Positions 42,812 through 52,558 of a DNA stretch of 64,000 bases are shown piece after piece. Both the position numbers and the translations under genes were made by a program. How positions within the stretch are numbered: position 1 is the stretch's first letter; every line of letters starts with the position of its first letter. Origin of the DNA: Bacteroidales bacterium. Lineage in GTDB: Bacteria > Bacteroidota > Bacteroidia > Bacteroidales > UBA932. The stretch is taken from assembly GCA_024401925.1 (NCBI GenBank), contig JAKSKD010000002.1, positions 62,001 to 126,000 on the forward strand, read 5' to 3'. A model generated the notes under the pieces. It made no database searches. It was not told the DNA's origin and saw only the letters and a program-made list of their open reading frames with translations.

Positions 42812-44287
42812 ATGTATTCACTTGGTATTGATATTGGCTCATCATCAGTCAAAGTATCGCTTCTGGATATCCAGAAAGGTGATTGTGTAGCATCATCAAC
42901 CAATCCTAAAGTTGAGATGCCAATCTCGGCTCCTCAGAAGGGCTGGGCTGAACAGAATCCTGAAATGTGGTGGAAGTATATTTGTGAAGGCGTAGAGGAT
43001 ATGGCTCTTAAGTGTGACATATCCAAGGTCGTCTCCATCGGTATCACCTATCAGATGCACGGACTTGTCGCAGTGGACAAGGATATCAAACCCGTAAGAG
43101 ATGCTATCATCTGGTGCGATTCACGTGCTGTTGGAATCGGAGCCAAGGCTCTTGAAGAGATAGGATATGACAAATGTATGGACACTCTTCTTAATTCCCC
43201 TGGCAATTTCACTGCTTCGAAGCTTGCCTGGGTCAAGGAGAATGAGCCTGAGGTTTATTCCAAAATCTGGAAGTTCATGCTTCCGGGAGATTATATCGCA
43301 TACAGGCTTTCCGGTGAGGTCGCAACGACCCAGACAGGCCTGTCAGAGCAGATTCTCTGGGATTTCAAGAATGCCTGTAGGGCTGATTTCGTAGCGGATT
43401 ATTATGGAATTGACAAGGAACTTATCCCTGAGATTGTTCCGTCCATCGGAGTTGCTTGCCGTACATCGGCCCAGACTTTCCGCACTCTCGGCATACTTGA
43501 GGGTACGCCTATTTCATACCGTGCGGGAGACCAGCCTAACAATGCCTTCTCTCTTAACGTGATGAACCCCGGCGAAATCGCTACGACAGCCGGAACCAGC
43601 GGAGTTGTATATGGTGTCACAGACGTCCCGAAAGCTGATTCTGCATCAAGAGTAAACACTTTCCTCCACGTGAACAACAAGAAGGACGCTCCGAGATACG
43701 GCGTTCTGCTGTGCATCAACGGAACCGGAATTATGAATTCGTGGATACATAAGACTGTGGCTCCAGAGAATGACTATAATACAATGAATGCCCTTGCCTC
43801 CGGTGTGCCTGCAGGCTCAGACGGACTGGTTGTACTTCCGTTCGGAAACGGAGCCGAGCGCGTCCTTGAAAATAAGACAACCGGAGCCCGCGTAATCGGC
43901 ATTGACCTTGTAAGACACAATACATCACATGTCCTCAGAGCGACGCAGGAAGGAATTGCCTTCTCTTTCAGGTATGGAATCGACATCATGAAGAACCTCG
44001 GCCTCAAACCGAATGTCATACGCGCAGGAAAGGCCAATTTGTTCCTGAGCCCTATTTTCCGCCAGACTCTTGCGACCCTGTGCGACGCCCGCATCGAACT
44101 TTTCGATACTGACGGATCACTCGGTGCGGCACGCGGTGGCGCTCTCGGAGCCGGTTTCTACAAGACCCCTGAAGAAGCATTCGCCAACCTTCACAAGCTG
44201 GAAACGGTAGAGCCTGTCGCTGAATGGAAAGAAGCCCTCGATGAGGCATATGAGACCTGGAAGAAAGAATTGGAAAAAAATCTTTAA
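42812..44287 (+). CDS. xylB: Xylulokinase (FGGY family)
   Basis: A 491-residue kinase phosphorylating D-xylulose with ATP, the second step of the isomerase pathway to xylulose-5-phosphate. N-terminal ATPase-fold motif LGIDIGSSSVKVSLLD, the substrate-binding QMHGLV with the WCD segment (IIWCDSRAV), AGDQPNNAF in the FGGY-N domain, and the C-terminal LRATQEGIAFSFRYG and SLGAARGGALGAG. Normal length. Co-transcribed with xylA, 26 bp downstream. Confidence 0.95.
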   Translation: MYSLGIDIGSSSVKVSLLDIQKGDCVASSTNPKVEMPISAPQKGWAEQNPEMWWKYICEGVEDMALKCDISKVVSIGITYQMHGLVAVDKDIKPVRDAIIWCDSRAVGIGAKALEEIGYDKCMDTLLNSPGNFTASKLAWVKENEPEVYSKIWKFMLPGDYIAYRLSGEVATTQTGLSEQILWDFKNACRADFVADYYGIDKELIPEIVPSIGVACRTSAQTFRTLGILEGTPISYRAGDQPNNAFSLNVMNPGEIATTAGTSGVVYGVTDVPKADSASRVNTFLHVNNKKDAPRYGVLLCINGTGIMNSWIHKTVAPENDYNTMNALASGVPAGSDGLVVLPFGNGAERVLENKTTGARVIGIDLVRHNTSHVLRATQEGIAFSFRYGIDIMKNLGLKPNVIRAGKANLFLSPIFRQTLATLCDARIELFDTDGSLGAARGGALGAGFYKTPEEAFANLHKLETVEPVAEWKEALDEAYETWKKELEKNL

Positions 44288-44313
44288 TCAATAAAACTTA
44301 ATCACATTTAATT

Positions 44314-45627
44314 ATGGCAACAAAAGAATATTTCCCGGAGATCGGAAAAATCAAGTTTGAAGGCAAAACCTCAAAGAATCCTCTTGCATACCGTTACTAT
44401 GATCCTGAGAAGGTGGTAGCAGGCAAGAAAATGAAAGATTGGCTCAAGTTCGCTATGGCTTGGTGGCACACTCTGTGCGCAGAGGGCAGCGACCAGTTCG
44501 GTCCTGGCACCAAGACTTTCCCTTGGAACGCAGCAAAAGATCCTGTTCAGGCAGCTAAAGACAAGGCTGATGCAGGTTTCGAAATTATGCAGAAACTCGG
44601 TATCGAGTATTATTGCTTCCACGATGTTGACCTCGTAAATGAGGCTGAAACCATCGAGGAGTACGAGAAAAACCTCAAGGAAGTTGTTGCATACCTTAAG
44701 CAGAAACAGGCTGAGACCGGAATCAAGCTCCTTTGGGGCACAGCAAACGTATTCGGCAACAAGCGCTATATGAACGGTGCTTCTACAAACCCTGACTTCG
44801 ACGTTGCAGCACGCGCAATGGTACAGATCAAGAACGCTATCGACGCTACCATCGAACTCGGCGGCGAGTGCTATGTATTCTGGGGCGGCCGTGAGGGTTA
44901 TATGAGCCTTCTCAATACAGATATGAAGCGCGAGAAAGAGCATATGGCAACAATGCTCACAATGGCACGCGATTATGCACGCAGCAAGGGCTTCAAGGGA
45001 ACATTCCTCATCGAGCCAAAGCCAATGGAGCCTACAAAGCATCAGTATGATGTCGATACAGAGACCGTTATCGGTTTCCTCAAGGCTCACGGACTTGACA
45101 AGGACTTCAAGGTCAATATCGAAGTGAACCACGCAACTCTCGCAGGTCACACTTTCGAGCATGAGCTCCAGGCTGCATCCGATGCCGGTCTTCTCGGATC
45201 AATCGATGCAAACCGCGGTGACTACCAGAACGGATGGGACACTGACCAGTTCCCTGTTGATATCTATGAACTCGTTCAGGCTATGATGGTTATCATCCGC
45301 AATGGCGGCCTCGTAGGTGGAAGCAACTTCGACGCAAAGACCCGCAGAAATTCTACAGACCTTGCTGATATCTTCTACGCACACATTTCCGGAATGGATA
45401 CAATGGCACGTGCTCTTGAGGTAGCAGCTGACGTTCTTGAAAACTCTCCTATCGAGAAGATGCGCAAGGAGCGTTATGCTTCTTATGACGCAGGCGAGGG
45501 CAAAAAGTTCGAGGAAGGCAAGCTTACTCTTGAGGATGCTGTCGCTTATGCAAAGAAGAATGGAGAGCCTAAGCAGACTTCCGGTCAGCAGGAACTCTAC
45601 GAAGCAATTGTTAATATGTATATTTAA
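44314..45627 (+). CDS. xylA: Xylose isomerase
   Basis: A 437-residue class II xylose isomerase (D-xylose to D-xylulose, divalent-metal dependent). Motifs: [18 protein letters not shown] (catalytic His/Asp), [26 protein letters not shown] (metal Glu), [18 protein letters not shown] and SIDANRGD (metal Asp). Full length. It ends just upstream of a terminator-like hairpin and the tRNA-Gly gene. No xylose transporter is in the window. Confidence 0.97.
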   Translation: MATKEYFPEIGKIKFEGKTSKNPLAYRYYDPEKVVAGKKMKDWLKFAMAWWHTLCAEGSDQFGPGTKTFPWNAAKDPVQAAKDKADAGFEIMQKLGIEYYCFHDVDLVNEAETIEEYEKNLKEVVAYLKQKQAETGIKLLWGTANVFGNKRYMNGASTNPDFDVAARAMVQIKNAIDATIELGGECYVFWGGREGYMSLLNTDMKREKEHMATMLTMARDYARSKGFKGTFLIEPKPMEPTKHQYDVDTETVIGFLKAHGLDKDFKVNIEVNHATLAGHTFEHELQAASDAGLLGSIDANRGDYQNGWDTDQFPVDIYELVQAMMVIIRNGGLVGGSNFDAKTRRNSTDLADIFYAHISGMDTMARALEVAADVLENSPIEKMRKERYASYDAGEGKKFEEGKLTLEDAVAYAKKNGEPKQTSGQQELYEAIVNMYI

Positions 45628-45638
45628 TATTATATTTG
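45608..45638 (+). promoter_or_regulatory. Promoter overlapping the xylA end (TTG-N20-TATATTTG)
   Basis: TTG (45608-45610), 20 bp, TATATTTG (45631-45638). It would start a transcript near 45642, exactly at the hairpin that precedes the tRNA-Gly gene, and is the best candidate promoter for that tRNA. Confidence 0.6.
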
Positions 45639-45641
45639 CAA

Positions 45642-45673
45642 ACTCTCGGGCGCTTTGCGCCCGGGAGTCTTTT
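45642..45673 (+). terminator. 12-bp hairpin with T-run between xylA and tRNA-Gly
   Basis: ACTCTCGGGCGC (45642-45653) pairs with GCGCCCGGGAGT (45657-45668) with one G-U pair and a TTT loop, followed by CTTTT. It looks like the xylA terminator, but the tRNA begins at the very next base, so it may also be the leader of the tRNA transcript. Confidence 0.75.
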
Positions 45674-45744
45674 GCGGGATTAGCACATCGGTAGTGCATT
45701 GGCTTCCCAAGCCAAGGAGGCGGGTCCGACTCCCGTATCCCGCT
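45674..45744 (+). tRNA. tRNA-Gly (anticodon CCC)
   Basis: A cloverleaf can be drawn by hand: acceptor GCGGGAT pairs with ATCCCGC, D-arm GCAC/GTGC, anticodon stem TTGGC/GCCAA around TTCCCAA (anticodon CCC, glycine), five-base variable loop, and T-arm GCGGG/CCCGT with loop TCCGACT. Discriminator T; the CCA end is not encoded. No terminator follows before the gene at 45782, so the two may share a transcript. Confidence 0.93.
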
Positions 45745-45781
45745 CGACACTTAACTATTTAACTACTAATTATTACAACTA

Positions 45782-47539
45782 ATGAAAAAAGTTTTCTTTT
45801 CATTGGCTGTAGCCCTTACTATGGTTCCTATGCTTTTTGCCGGAAACTACAAGAGCTACAGAGTTTCTATCTACACCCGTGCATATGAGGTGGAGAAGAT
45901 GAGCGACCCACAGTGGTTGGAATCAACCTGGAAGACAATCTCTTCTCAGATGAAGGTTGACCGAATCTATCTTGAGACCCACAGGGACACCAAGATTGTG
46001 CCTCAATCCACTTTGGATGCAGCCAAGAAATTCTTTAAGAAACATGGCGTGGAAGTATGTGGAGGCATCACCTACACTATCAGCGAGTCTAATGATTTTG
46101 AAACATATTGCTACACAAAGGAATCTGACCGTAAGAAAGTTCAGGAAATTGCAGAGTACACTGCAAAGAACTTCGATTATTTCATTCTTGACGACTTCTT
46201 CTTTGTTGACTGCAAATGTGATTCTTGTATTGAGGCAAAGGGCGACCGGAGCTGGCATGAGTTCCGTCTGAAACAGATGACAGAAGCCGGCCAGAATCTT
46301 GTTGTAAATGCTGCAAAGAAGGTTAATCCTGATGTTACCGTCATCATCAAATACCCTAACTGGTATGATGATTTTCAGGGATGCGGATTTGACCTTGAGC
46401 ACGGTCCTTATGTATTCGACGGTGTATGGACCGGTACCGAGACACGTAATCCGGACGGTAACCAGCATCTCCAGAACTACGAGAGCTATAACATCATTAC
46501 TTACTTTGACGCTCTCCGTCCGGGACACAACGGCGGTGGTTGGGTCGATTCAGGTGGTATCCATATGGGCGCAGACCGCTATGCTGAGCAGCTTTGGCTT
46601 ACTATGTTCGCAAAGGCTCCTGAAATCGCTCTCTTCGACTATCGTCAGCTTATCGGGGTAAGCATCGACCCTAGGACAAAGACTCCTTGGCAGGGCCAGG
46701 GCACAAGCTTCGACTGGGATGAGATGATGCAGCCGAGAAATGGTGTGAAGCCTACAACCCTCGCTAAGATTGCAGGTTATACACTTGAGAAAGTTGACCC
46801 GGTTGTAGCACAGCTCGGAAAACCTAAGGGAATTGTTTCATACAAAGCCTTCCACACAGCAGGTGATGATTTCCTTCAGAACTATCTTGGAATGATAGGT
46901 CTTCCGATGGAAATGCGTCCTGCATTCCCTGAGGATCAGAAGGTTGTTCTTCTTACCGAGCAGGCAAAGAGCGATCCTGATCTTGTAAAGAAGATTGACG
47001 CTCAGCTTCACAGAGGCGGTGATGTTGTTTTCACAACAGGTCTTCTCGAAGCAATTCCTGAGAAACTCGCTCAGTTTGCTGAGGTTTCAGTAATCGGTCA
47101 CGTTCTTGTAAATGACTTCGGCCGTTATGGCAAGACAGACAAGGACATCCTTATCCCTCAGGTTGACTATTTCACAAATGATACTTGGGAGATTATCTCT
47201 GCCGGCCGTCCTCTTACAGGCGGTACTTCAGGATATCCTATCCTCCTCAGAGGCAAATATTCGAACGGAAACATCTATGTCCTCACAGTTCCTGATGATT
47301 TCTCAGACCTCTATCATTATCCAACAGCGGCTCTCAACAGCATCCGTACAGTCCTTGGCCGTGACCTTAAGGCGCGCATCGAGGCTCCTGCATACGTATC
47401 AATCTTCGAATATGACAACGATAAAGTTATCGTTGAGTCATTCAGGGATGAAGTTTGCTCGGCTACTGTAGTAGTAGGCGACAAGAGGATTCCTGTAACC
47501 CTCAAGCCTCACTCATTTGAGCTCATCGATATCAAGTAA
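45782..47539 (+). CDS. Secreted protein of unknown family, possible TIM-barrel glycosidase
   Basis: A 585-residue exported protein (signal peptide 1-20, ending MLFA). I do not recognise the family. Residues 25-330 alternate beta and alpha segments like a TIM barrel (VDRIYLETHRD; VEVCGGITYT; FDYFILDDFFFVDCKC; DVTVIIKYPNWYDDF; FDGVWTGTETR). LDDFFF (136-141) has an acidic pair next to CKCDSC (144-149), a layout seen near active sites of several glycosidase families. Residues 340-585 look like a second domain with a Rossmann-like and then a beta part. It stands alone, 37 bp after the tRNA, ending in a strong bidirectional terminator. Confidence 0.6.
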   Translation: MKKVFFSLAVALTMVPMLFAGNYKSYRVSIYTRAYEVEKMSDPQWLESTWKTISSQMKVDRIYLETHRDTKIVPQSTLDAAKKFFKKHGVEVCGGITYTISESNDFETYCYTKESDRKKVQEIAEYTAKNFDYFILDDFFFVDCKCDSCIEAKGDRSWHEFRLKQMTEAGQNLVVNAAKKVNPDVTVIIKYPNWYDDFQGCGFDLEHGPYVFDGVWTGTETRNPDGNQHLQNYESYNIITYFDALRPGHNGGGWVDSGGIHMGADRYAEQLWLTMFAKAPEIALFDYRQLIGVSIDPRTKTPWQGQGTSFDWDEMMQPRNGVKPTTLAKIAGYTLEKVDPVVAQLGKPKGIVSYKAFHTAGDDFLQNYLGMIGLPMEMRPAFPEDQKVVLLTEQAKSDPDLVKKIDAQLHRGGDVVFTTGLLEAIPEKLAQFAEVSVIGHVLVNDFGRYGKTDKDILIPQVDYFTNDTWEIISAGRPLTGGTSGYPILLRGKYSNGNIYVLTVPDDFSDLYHYPTAALNSIRTVLGRDLKARIEAPAYVSIFEYDNDKVIVESFRDEVCSATVVVGDKRIPVTLKPHSFELIDIK

Positions 47540-47554
47540 TCCGGATTGTATAAA

Positions 47555-47591
47555 AAAAAGAACGCCTTCCGGTCCGGGAGGCGTTCTTTTT
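47555..47591. terminator. Bidirectional terminator, 16-bp stem
   Basis: 47555-47570 pairs with 47576-47591 along 16 bp (one G-T pair), loop GGTCC. A-run on one side and T-run on the other allow termination of both the 45782 gene and the converging glycosyltransferase at 47603. Confidence 0.92.
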
Positions 47592-47602
47592 ACTCTTATG
47601 AT

Positions 47603-48757
47603 TTATCTCGCAAGGATTTCGTTGTAGAGCGCTTCAACCTGCTCTGCGTTCTTTTCGATCGAGTAGCTGTCAAGGACTACCTGGCGGGCGGCAGCCTTCA
47701 TCTGAGAGAAGTCATCCTTCCCGTCAGCGACCATATCAAGTCTGTCGAGAAGTTCCTGCTTGGTCGAGAATCTGATTCCGATTTCACGCCCGGAGATTCT
47801 GAGACCGTTGTCCAGCTGCTCTTTCATTCCGGCGGTGTTCTTTCCTATTACGACGCAGCCGTTGAGCATAGCCTCGGCTCCGACGAAGCAGAATGCCTCG
47901 AATTTGCTAGGGACCACCGTGGCCTTTGCTTTCTTCATAAGTCCGAAGATATCGGCTGAATGGATGGCACCGAAGTATTTGATGCTTCCTGAAGGGAGGC
48001 TGAGTTTGCTCCAAAGTTTCCACCAGCATCCATAGATACCGCATCCCTTTCCTACTACCTGAAGATGGTATCCCGGATGGGTCTTGAGGAATTTCTTGAA
48101 GGTGGTAAGCATCATTCCGAATCCCTTGGAGCGGGTGAGCCTGCCCACGAACAGGAAGACGTTCTCCTTTTCTCCGTTATGGAATTCCGGTATATTCTTT
48201 TTCGTGTAGATGCCGTCATATATGATTCTGTCATTGATACCGAGACTCCAGTGGTCGAAGATCCCCTGGGATATGGCAATGCTGTGGTTTCCGGCAGAAT
48301 GGATTTTCTCTATGAATTTTTCTTTTGAAGGATAGAACTCGATGCCCATATCGAGGTCCTGATATTCCCTGAGGTGCCATACGTGTGGGATTCCCAGTTC
48401 CTGACAGATGTTGAATGCAATGTTGAGAGGGCCTATGTTGGTGTGGACGACGTCAGGGTTGAAGTCGTTGATGACATAATGGACGTATCCCTTGAGATGG
48501 GTGTTGTTTGTAAGCGCCTTGATTTTCTTCCTGCGCTGGAATATGTTCAGTACGGAAGGATTGATTGAAAGTCCGTATTTCTCGTCGCAGTACAGTTTGA
48601 ATCCCGCGTCCTCGAACCTCTTGAGAATGGGTCCTTTATGTCCGGGAAATACTACTGCTATTTCGTGTCCTCTTTCTTTGAGACCGCAGGCCATGTTGAA
48701 AAGTGCCATCGGCGAACCTGCATTGGCTGTTGAGCCTGAGATGAACAATATCCTCAT
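47603..48757 (-). CDS. Glycosyltransferase family 4
   Basis: A 384-residue GT-B glycosyltransferase. The start at 48757 (MRILFISGSTANAGSPMALF) is preferred to 48814 because it places the first beta strand at the N-terminus and lies just downstream of a TATATTTG box. The C-terminal domain shows VFLFVGRLTRSKGFGMML, LQVVGKGCG and PSKFEAFCFVGAEAMLNGCVVI, the EX7E retaining motif. It probably acts in surface glycan synthesis or protein glycosylation; it stands alone, far from the 1-7819 locus. Confidence 0.9.
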   Translation of the reverse strand: MRILFISGSTANAGSPMALFNMACGLKERGHEIAVVFPGHKGPILKRFEDAGFKLYCDEKYGLSINPSVLNIFQRRKKIKALTNNTHLKGYVHYVINDFNPDVVHTNIGPLNIAFNICQELGIPHVWHLREYQDLDMGIEFYPSKEKFIEKIHSAGNHSIAISQGIFDHWSLGINDRIIYDGIYTKKNIPEFHNGEKENVFLFVGRLTRSKGFGMMLTTFKKFLKTHPGYHLQVVGKGCGIYGCWWKLWSKLSLPSGSIKYFGAIHSADIFGLMKKAKATVVPSKFEAFCFVGAEAMLNGCVVIGKNTAGMKEQLDNGLRISGREIGIRFSTKQELLDRLDMVADGKDDFSQMKAAARQVVLDSYSIEKNAEQVEALYNEILAR

Positions 48758-48780
48758 AACTGTCGTTTTTTCTATATGTG

Positions 48781-48788
48781 CAAATATA
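48781..48788 (-). promoter_or_regulatory. -7 box (TATATTTG) of the GT4 gene at 47603
   Basis: The complement of 48781-48788 is TATATTTG, 23 nt before the preferred ATG. No clear -33 element. Its position between the two possible starts argues for the shorter protein. Confidence 0.5.
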
Positions 48789-48842
48789 GTAAGTTCCACC
48801 ATTTTTTCTGCCATTATGACAGATTATTAAGGTGGCTATGTT

Positions 48843-48874
48843 TTTGTATTGTTGTTGGAGATTAATTATATTTG
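48843..48874 (+). promoter_or_regulatory. secA promoter (TTTG-N20-TATATTTG)
   Basis: TTTG at 48843-48846, 20 bp, TATATTTG at 48867-48874: an exact match to the Bacteroidota consensus. It predicts a leader of about 55 nt before the secA ATG, in contrast to the leaderless genes in the window. Confidence 0.8.
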
Positions 48875-48932
48875 TATGATTGTGCCTATTGTGGCCAGTC
48901 TATGGTTTTTGTAAATATAAAAAGTTATAAAT

Positions 48933-51900
48933 ATGTCATTAGCAACATCTTTGGGAAAGATATTCGGATCCAAGTCCGATAGAGATATGAAACAGGTCAA
49001 GCCTATTCTGAATAAGATTCTGGCCTGCTATGAGGAGATAGACAAATTGTCGAACGACGAGCTCCGAGGTAGGAGCGCCGCACTCAAGGCAAAACTTCGT
49101 GCAACTGAGGAACCGTTCGAAAATCGTCTGGCTGAAATCAAGGCGGAGCTGGAGCAGGATATCCCGGTTTCAGAAAAGGAAAAACTTTCCACGGAGTCCG
49201 ACAAACTTGTCAAGGATGAGGATGTGGCAATCGAAAAGGCACTTGATGAGATACTTCCTGAGGCATTTGCGATTGTCAAGTCAACGGCCAGAAGATTTTC
49301 CGAGAATACAGAAATCGTCGTCGAAGCGAACGATTTTGACCGTGACCTCAGCATCAACCACGATTTCGTGAAGATAGAAGGGGACAAGGCTGTGTACTTC
49401 AACCATTGGGAGGCCGGCGGAAACGAAGTGACCTGGGATATGGTACATTATGACGTCCAACTGATTGGCGGTACGGTCCTTCATCAGGGAAAGATAGCCG
49501 AGATGGCCACCGGAGAAGGAAAGACGCTTGTGGCTACGCTTCCTGTTTTCTTGAATGCACTTGCCGGGAAGGGCGTCCACGTCGTTACTGTCAACGATTA
49601 CCTCTCAAAGCGTGACTCCGAGTGGATGGGCCCTCTCTATATGTTCCACGGACTGTCCGTAGATTGTATTGACAAGCACGACCCAAATACGCCTGCAAGA
49701 CGCAAGGCCTACAACTGCGATATCACTTTCGGTACCAACAACGAGTTCGGTTTTGATTATCTGCGTGACAATATGACAATCAGTGAGGCCGATCTCGTGC
49801 AGCGCAAACATCACTTTGCAATTGTGGATGAGGTCGATTCCGTGCTTATCGATGATGCCCGCACTCCGTTGATTATCTCCGGCCCCGTGGCAAAAGCGGA
49901 TGATGACGCTCAGTTTATGGAGTTCAGACCGCATGTCGAGAAACTTTACGGCGCCCAGAGGACACTCATCAATCAGACTTTGAATGAGGCTAAGAAACTA
50001 ATTGCTGCCGGTGATGAGAAGGAGGGAGGGAAACTTCTCCTCCGTTGCCATAAGGGATTGCCTAAGTACCAGCCGCTTATCAAGTTCCTCAGCCAGCCGG
50101 GAATGAAAGTCCTGCTGCAGAAAGTTGAGAATTACTATATGCAGGACAACGAGAGGGAAATGCCTGTGGTTACTGACCCTCTGTATTTCGTCATCAACGA
50201 GCAGCAGCATTCTGTCGATATGACTGACAAGGGACATGATGTCCTCGCGCAGAGTGTTTCCAACCCTGATTTCTTCGTCATACCTGATGTCGGATCGCAG
50301 ATTGCCGAGATTGAAAAAGAAGAGCTCACACTTGCCGAAAAGCAGGAGAAGAAGGATGCGCTTATGGAGGACTTCTCCATCAAGAGCGAGAGAATCCACA
50401 CGGTGATACAGCTTCTCAAGGCATATACGATGTTCGAGAAAGATGTCGATTACATCATCGTTGACAATAAGATAAAGATTGTAGATGAGCAGACGGGCCG
50501 TATCATGGAAGGCAGACGCTGGTCTGACGGACTCCATCAGGCTGTTGAAGCGAAGGAGAACGTGAAGGTCGAGGCCGCCACACAGACTTTCGCCACCATC
50601 ACCCTTCAGAATTACTTCCGTATGTACCATAAGCTTTCCGGAATGACGGGTACGGCGGAAACGGAGGCCGGTGAATTCTGGTCAATCTATAAGCTTGATG
50701 TAGTGGTTATTCCTACAAACCGTCCTGTTGTCAGGGATGACCAGGATGACCTCATTTATAAGACGAAACTTGCAAAATATACTGCGGTGATTGAAAGGAT
50801 AGAAGAACTGACCTCCAAGGGACGCCCTGTTCTCGTGGGTACGACCGATGTCGAGACTTCGGAACTCCTCAGCAGACTCCTCTCCCGCAGGGGCATCAAA
50901 CATAATGTCCTCAATGCCAAGGAGCACGCAAGAGAGGCTGAAATAGTTGCTCAGGCAGGTCAGAGTTCGACAGTCACTATCGCTACAAATATGGCCGGAC
51001 GAGGAACCGATATCAAGTTGAGTCCGGAGGTCAAGGCTGCCGGTGGTCTTGCTATTATCGGCACGGAAAGACACGATTCCCGCCGTGTGGACAGGCAGCT
51101 CAGAGGCCGCGCCGGACGTCAGGGAGACCCGGGAAGTTCTACATTCTATGTTTCTCTCGAGGATAAGCTTATGCGTCTGTTCGGCTCCGAAAGAATTGCC
51201 GGAATGGTTGATAAATTAGGAATGCAGGACAATGAGGCCCTTGAGAGTTCTATGCTGTCCAGCGCAATAGAGAAGGCGCAGAGGAAAGTCGAGGAGAATA
51301 ACTTCGGAATCCGTAAGAGATTGCTCGAGTATGATGATGTGATGAATGACCAGAGATCTTCTGTTTATTCGCTGCGTCGTGACGCCATCTCAGGAGACAA
51401 GATTGAAATCGATATCCGCAATATGATGATGGATATGTCCAACATCATAGTTGACAAGTCAAAGGGGATGGGCTTCGAGGATTTCCAGGAATTTGTTATG
51501 AGTCAGCTCTCAATGGATCTCGGATTCGATGAGGATTTCTACGCTAAGGCCAAAGATGCGGAAATTGCCGACAGACTCTTCAACCATATGATGGAGGTGT
51601 ATAATCGTCGTATGGATACTCTAGTGCAGAGGGTTAATCCTGTCATCAAGGCGGTCTATGAAAAACAGGGCAGCATTTATCAGAATATTGCCATTCCTGT
51701 CTCTGACGGGCGCAAGCAGATGACTCTTTCCGTAAATCTCAAGAAGGCGTATGAAACTGCTTCCAAGGAGGTAGCGAAGACGGTCAGCAAAAATATCACC
51801 CTCTATCAGATTGATGAACACTGGAAGGAACACCTCCGCGAGATGGATGACCTCAAGCAGAGCGTGCAGAATGCATCATATGAGCAGAAGGATCCTATCG

Positions 51901-52214
51901 TTGTGTACAAAATCGAGAGTTATGATCTGTTTGCGAATATGCTTGAAAGCCTCTATAAGGACGTGCTTTCATTCCTATTCAGAGCGTTCATTCCGCTTCG
52001 TGAAGATTCTGATGTGCCACCGGCAAGGCAGGCAGCTCAGCGCAGGACAGATATGAGCCAGATGCGTACCACTCGTCCTGGTGATTTGTCCACAAACGGA
52101 GAACAAAAGGCCAACACACCGGTCAAGGTGGAGAAAAAGGTAGGAAGGAACGACCCTTGTCCTTGTGGAAGCGGACTGAAATATAAGAACTGCCACGGAA
52201 AGGGCTTGGTATAG
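48933..52214 (+). CDS. secA: Preprotein translocase ATPase SecA
   Basis: A 1093-residue SecA, the motor driving unfolded preproteins through SecYEG. Walker A ATGEGKT at 192-198 (the N-terminus is about 90 residues longer than in E. coli because of a coiled insertion at 50-140), Walker [28 protein letters not shown], and NBD2 with [10 protein letters not shown] and [14 protein letters not shown]. The C-terminal SEC-C zinc motif is [13 protein letters not shown] (C1076, C1078, C1087, H1088), which binds SecB and ribosomes. Monocistronic, with its own promoter and terminator. Confidence 0.98.
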   Translation: MSLATSLGKIFGSKSDRDMKQVKPILNKILACYEEIDKLSNDELRGRSAALKAKLRATEEPFENRLAEIKAELEQDIPVSEKEKLSTESDKLVKDEDVAIEKALDEILPEAFAIVKSTARRFSENTEIVVEANDFDRDLSINHDFVKIEGDKAVYFNHWEAGGNEVTWDMVHYDVQLIGGTVLHQGKIAEMATGEGKTLVATLPVFLNALAGKGVHVVTVNDYLSKRDSEWMGPLYMFHGLSVDCIDKHDPNTPARRKAYNCDITFGTNNEFGFDYLRDNMTISEADLVQRKHHFAIVDEVDSVLIDDARTPLIISGPVAKADDDAQFMEFRPHVEKLYGAQRTLINQTLNEAKKLIAAGDEKEGGKLLLRCHKGLPKYQPLIKFLSQPGMKVLLQKVENYYMQDNEREMPVVTDPLYFVINEQQHSVDMTDKGHDVLAQSVSNPDFFVIPDVGSQIAEIEKEELTLAEKQEKKDALMEDFSIKSERIHTVIQLLKAYTMFEKDVDYIIVDNKIKIVDEQTGRIMEGRRWSDGLHQAVEAKENVKVEAATQTFATITLQNYFRMYHKLSGMTGTAETEAGEFWSIYKLDVVVIPTNRPVVRDDQDDLIYKTKLAKYTAVIERIEELTSKGRPVLVGTTDVETSELLSRLLSRRGIKHNVLNAKEHAREAEIVAQAGQSSTVTIATNMAGRGTDIKLSPEVKAAGGLAIIGTERHDSRRVDRQLRGRAGRQGDPGSSTFYVSLEDKLMRLFGSERIAGMVDKLGMQDNEALESSMLSSAIEKAQRKVEENNFGIRKRLLEYDDVMNDQRSSVYSLRRDAISGDKIEIDIRNMMMDMSNIIVDKSKGMGFEDFQEFVMSQLSMDLGFDEDFYAKAKDAEIADRLFNHMMEVYNRRMDTLVQRVNPVIKAVYEKQGSIYQNIAIPVSDGRKQMTLSVNLKKAYETASKEVAKTVSKNITLYQIDEHWKEHLREMDDLKQSVQNASYEQKDPIVVYKIESYDLFANMLESLYKDVLSFLFRAFIPLREDSDVPPARQAAQRRTDMSQMRTTRPGDLSTNGEQKANTPVKVEKKVGRNDPCPCGSGLKYKNCHGKGLV

Positions 52215-52224
52215 AAGTAAATCG

Positions 52225-52257
52225 AAAACAGGTGTCCGATCTGCGGGCACCTGTTTT
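52225..52257. terminator. Bidirectional terminator between secA and hpf
   Basis: 52225-52238 pairs with 52244-52257 over 14 bp (one G-T), loop ATCTG, with A-run before and T-run after. It should stop secA from the left and the hpf operon from the right. Confidence 0.9.
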
Positions 52258-52264
52258 TATAAGT

Positions 52265-52558
52265 TTATGCTTCGTTCCGTTTTTCTTTTGCTCGTGTCAG
52301 CTTTTCTTTCATAGCGTCGACACTTTCAGTAACGGCTTCTTCAAAGGTCTTTGCGTTTCTCTCGATGATGAAATCTTCTCCGGGAGCGTGAATCTGAATC
52401 TTGACGTTCTTGTTCTCGGGCTCTCTCAACAGGGTCAGGATAACTTCCACTTCTGAAACGTGGTCGTGGAATTTCTCGAGTTTGGAAACTTTCTTTTCAA
52501 CATAGGCGATCAGTTTCTGATCAGCGTCAAACTTCAGGGATTTAATCTTTATCTCCAT
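52265..52558 (-). CDS. hpf: Short ribosome hibernation promoting factor (HPF/YfiA)
   Basis: A 97-residue short-form HPF: MEIKIKSLKFDADQKLIAYVEKKVSKL, the beta-alpha-beta-beta-beta-alpha fold with VEVILTLLREPENKNVKIQIHAPGEDF and a basic tail. It binds the 30S decoding region in stationary phase. The start at 52558 is fixed by GAGGAGG 5-6 nt upstream and by the family N-terminus. The gene begins inside the end of xerC (17-bp overlap). Confidence 0.92.
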   Translation of the reverse strand: MEIKIKSLKFDADQKLIAYVEKKVSKLEKFHDHVSEVEVILTLLREPENKNVKIQIHAPGEDFIIERNAKTFEEAVTESVDAMKEKLTRAKEKRNEA

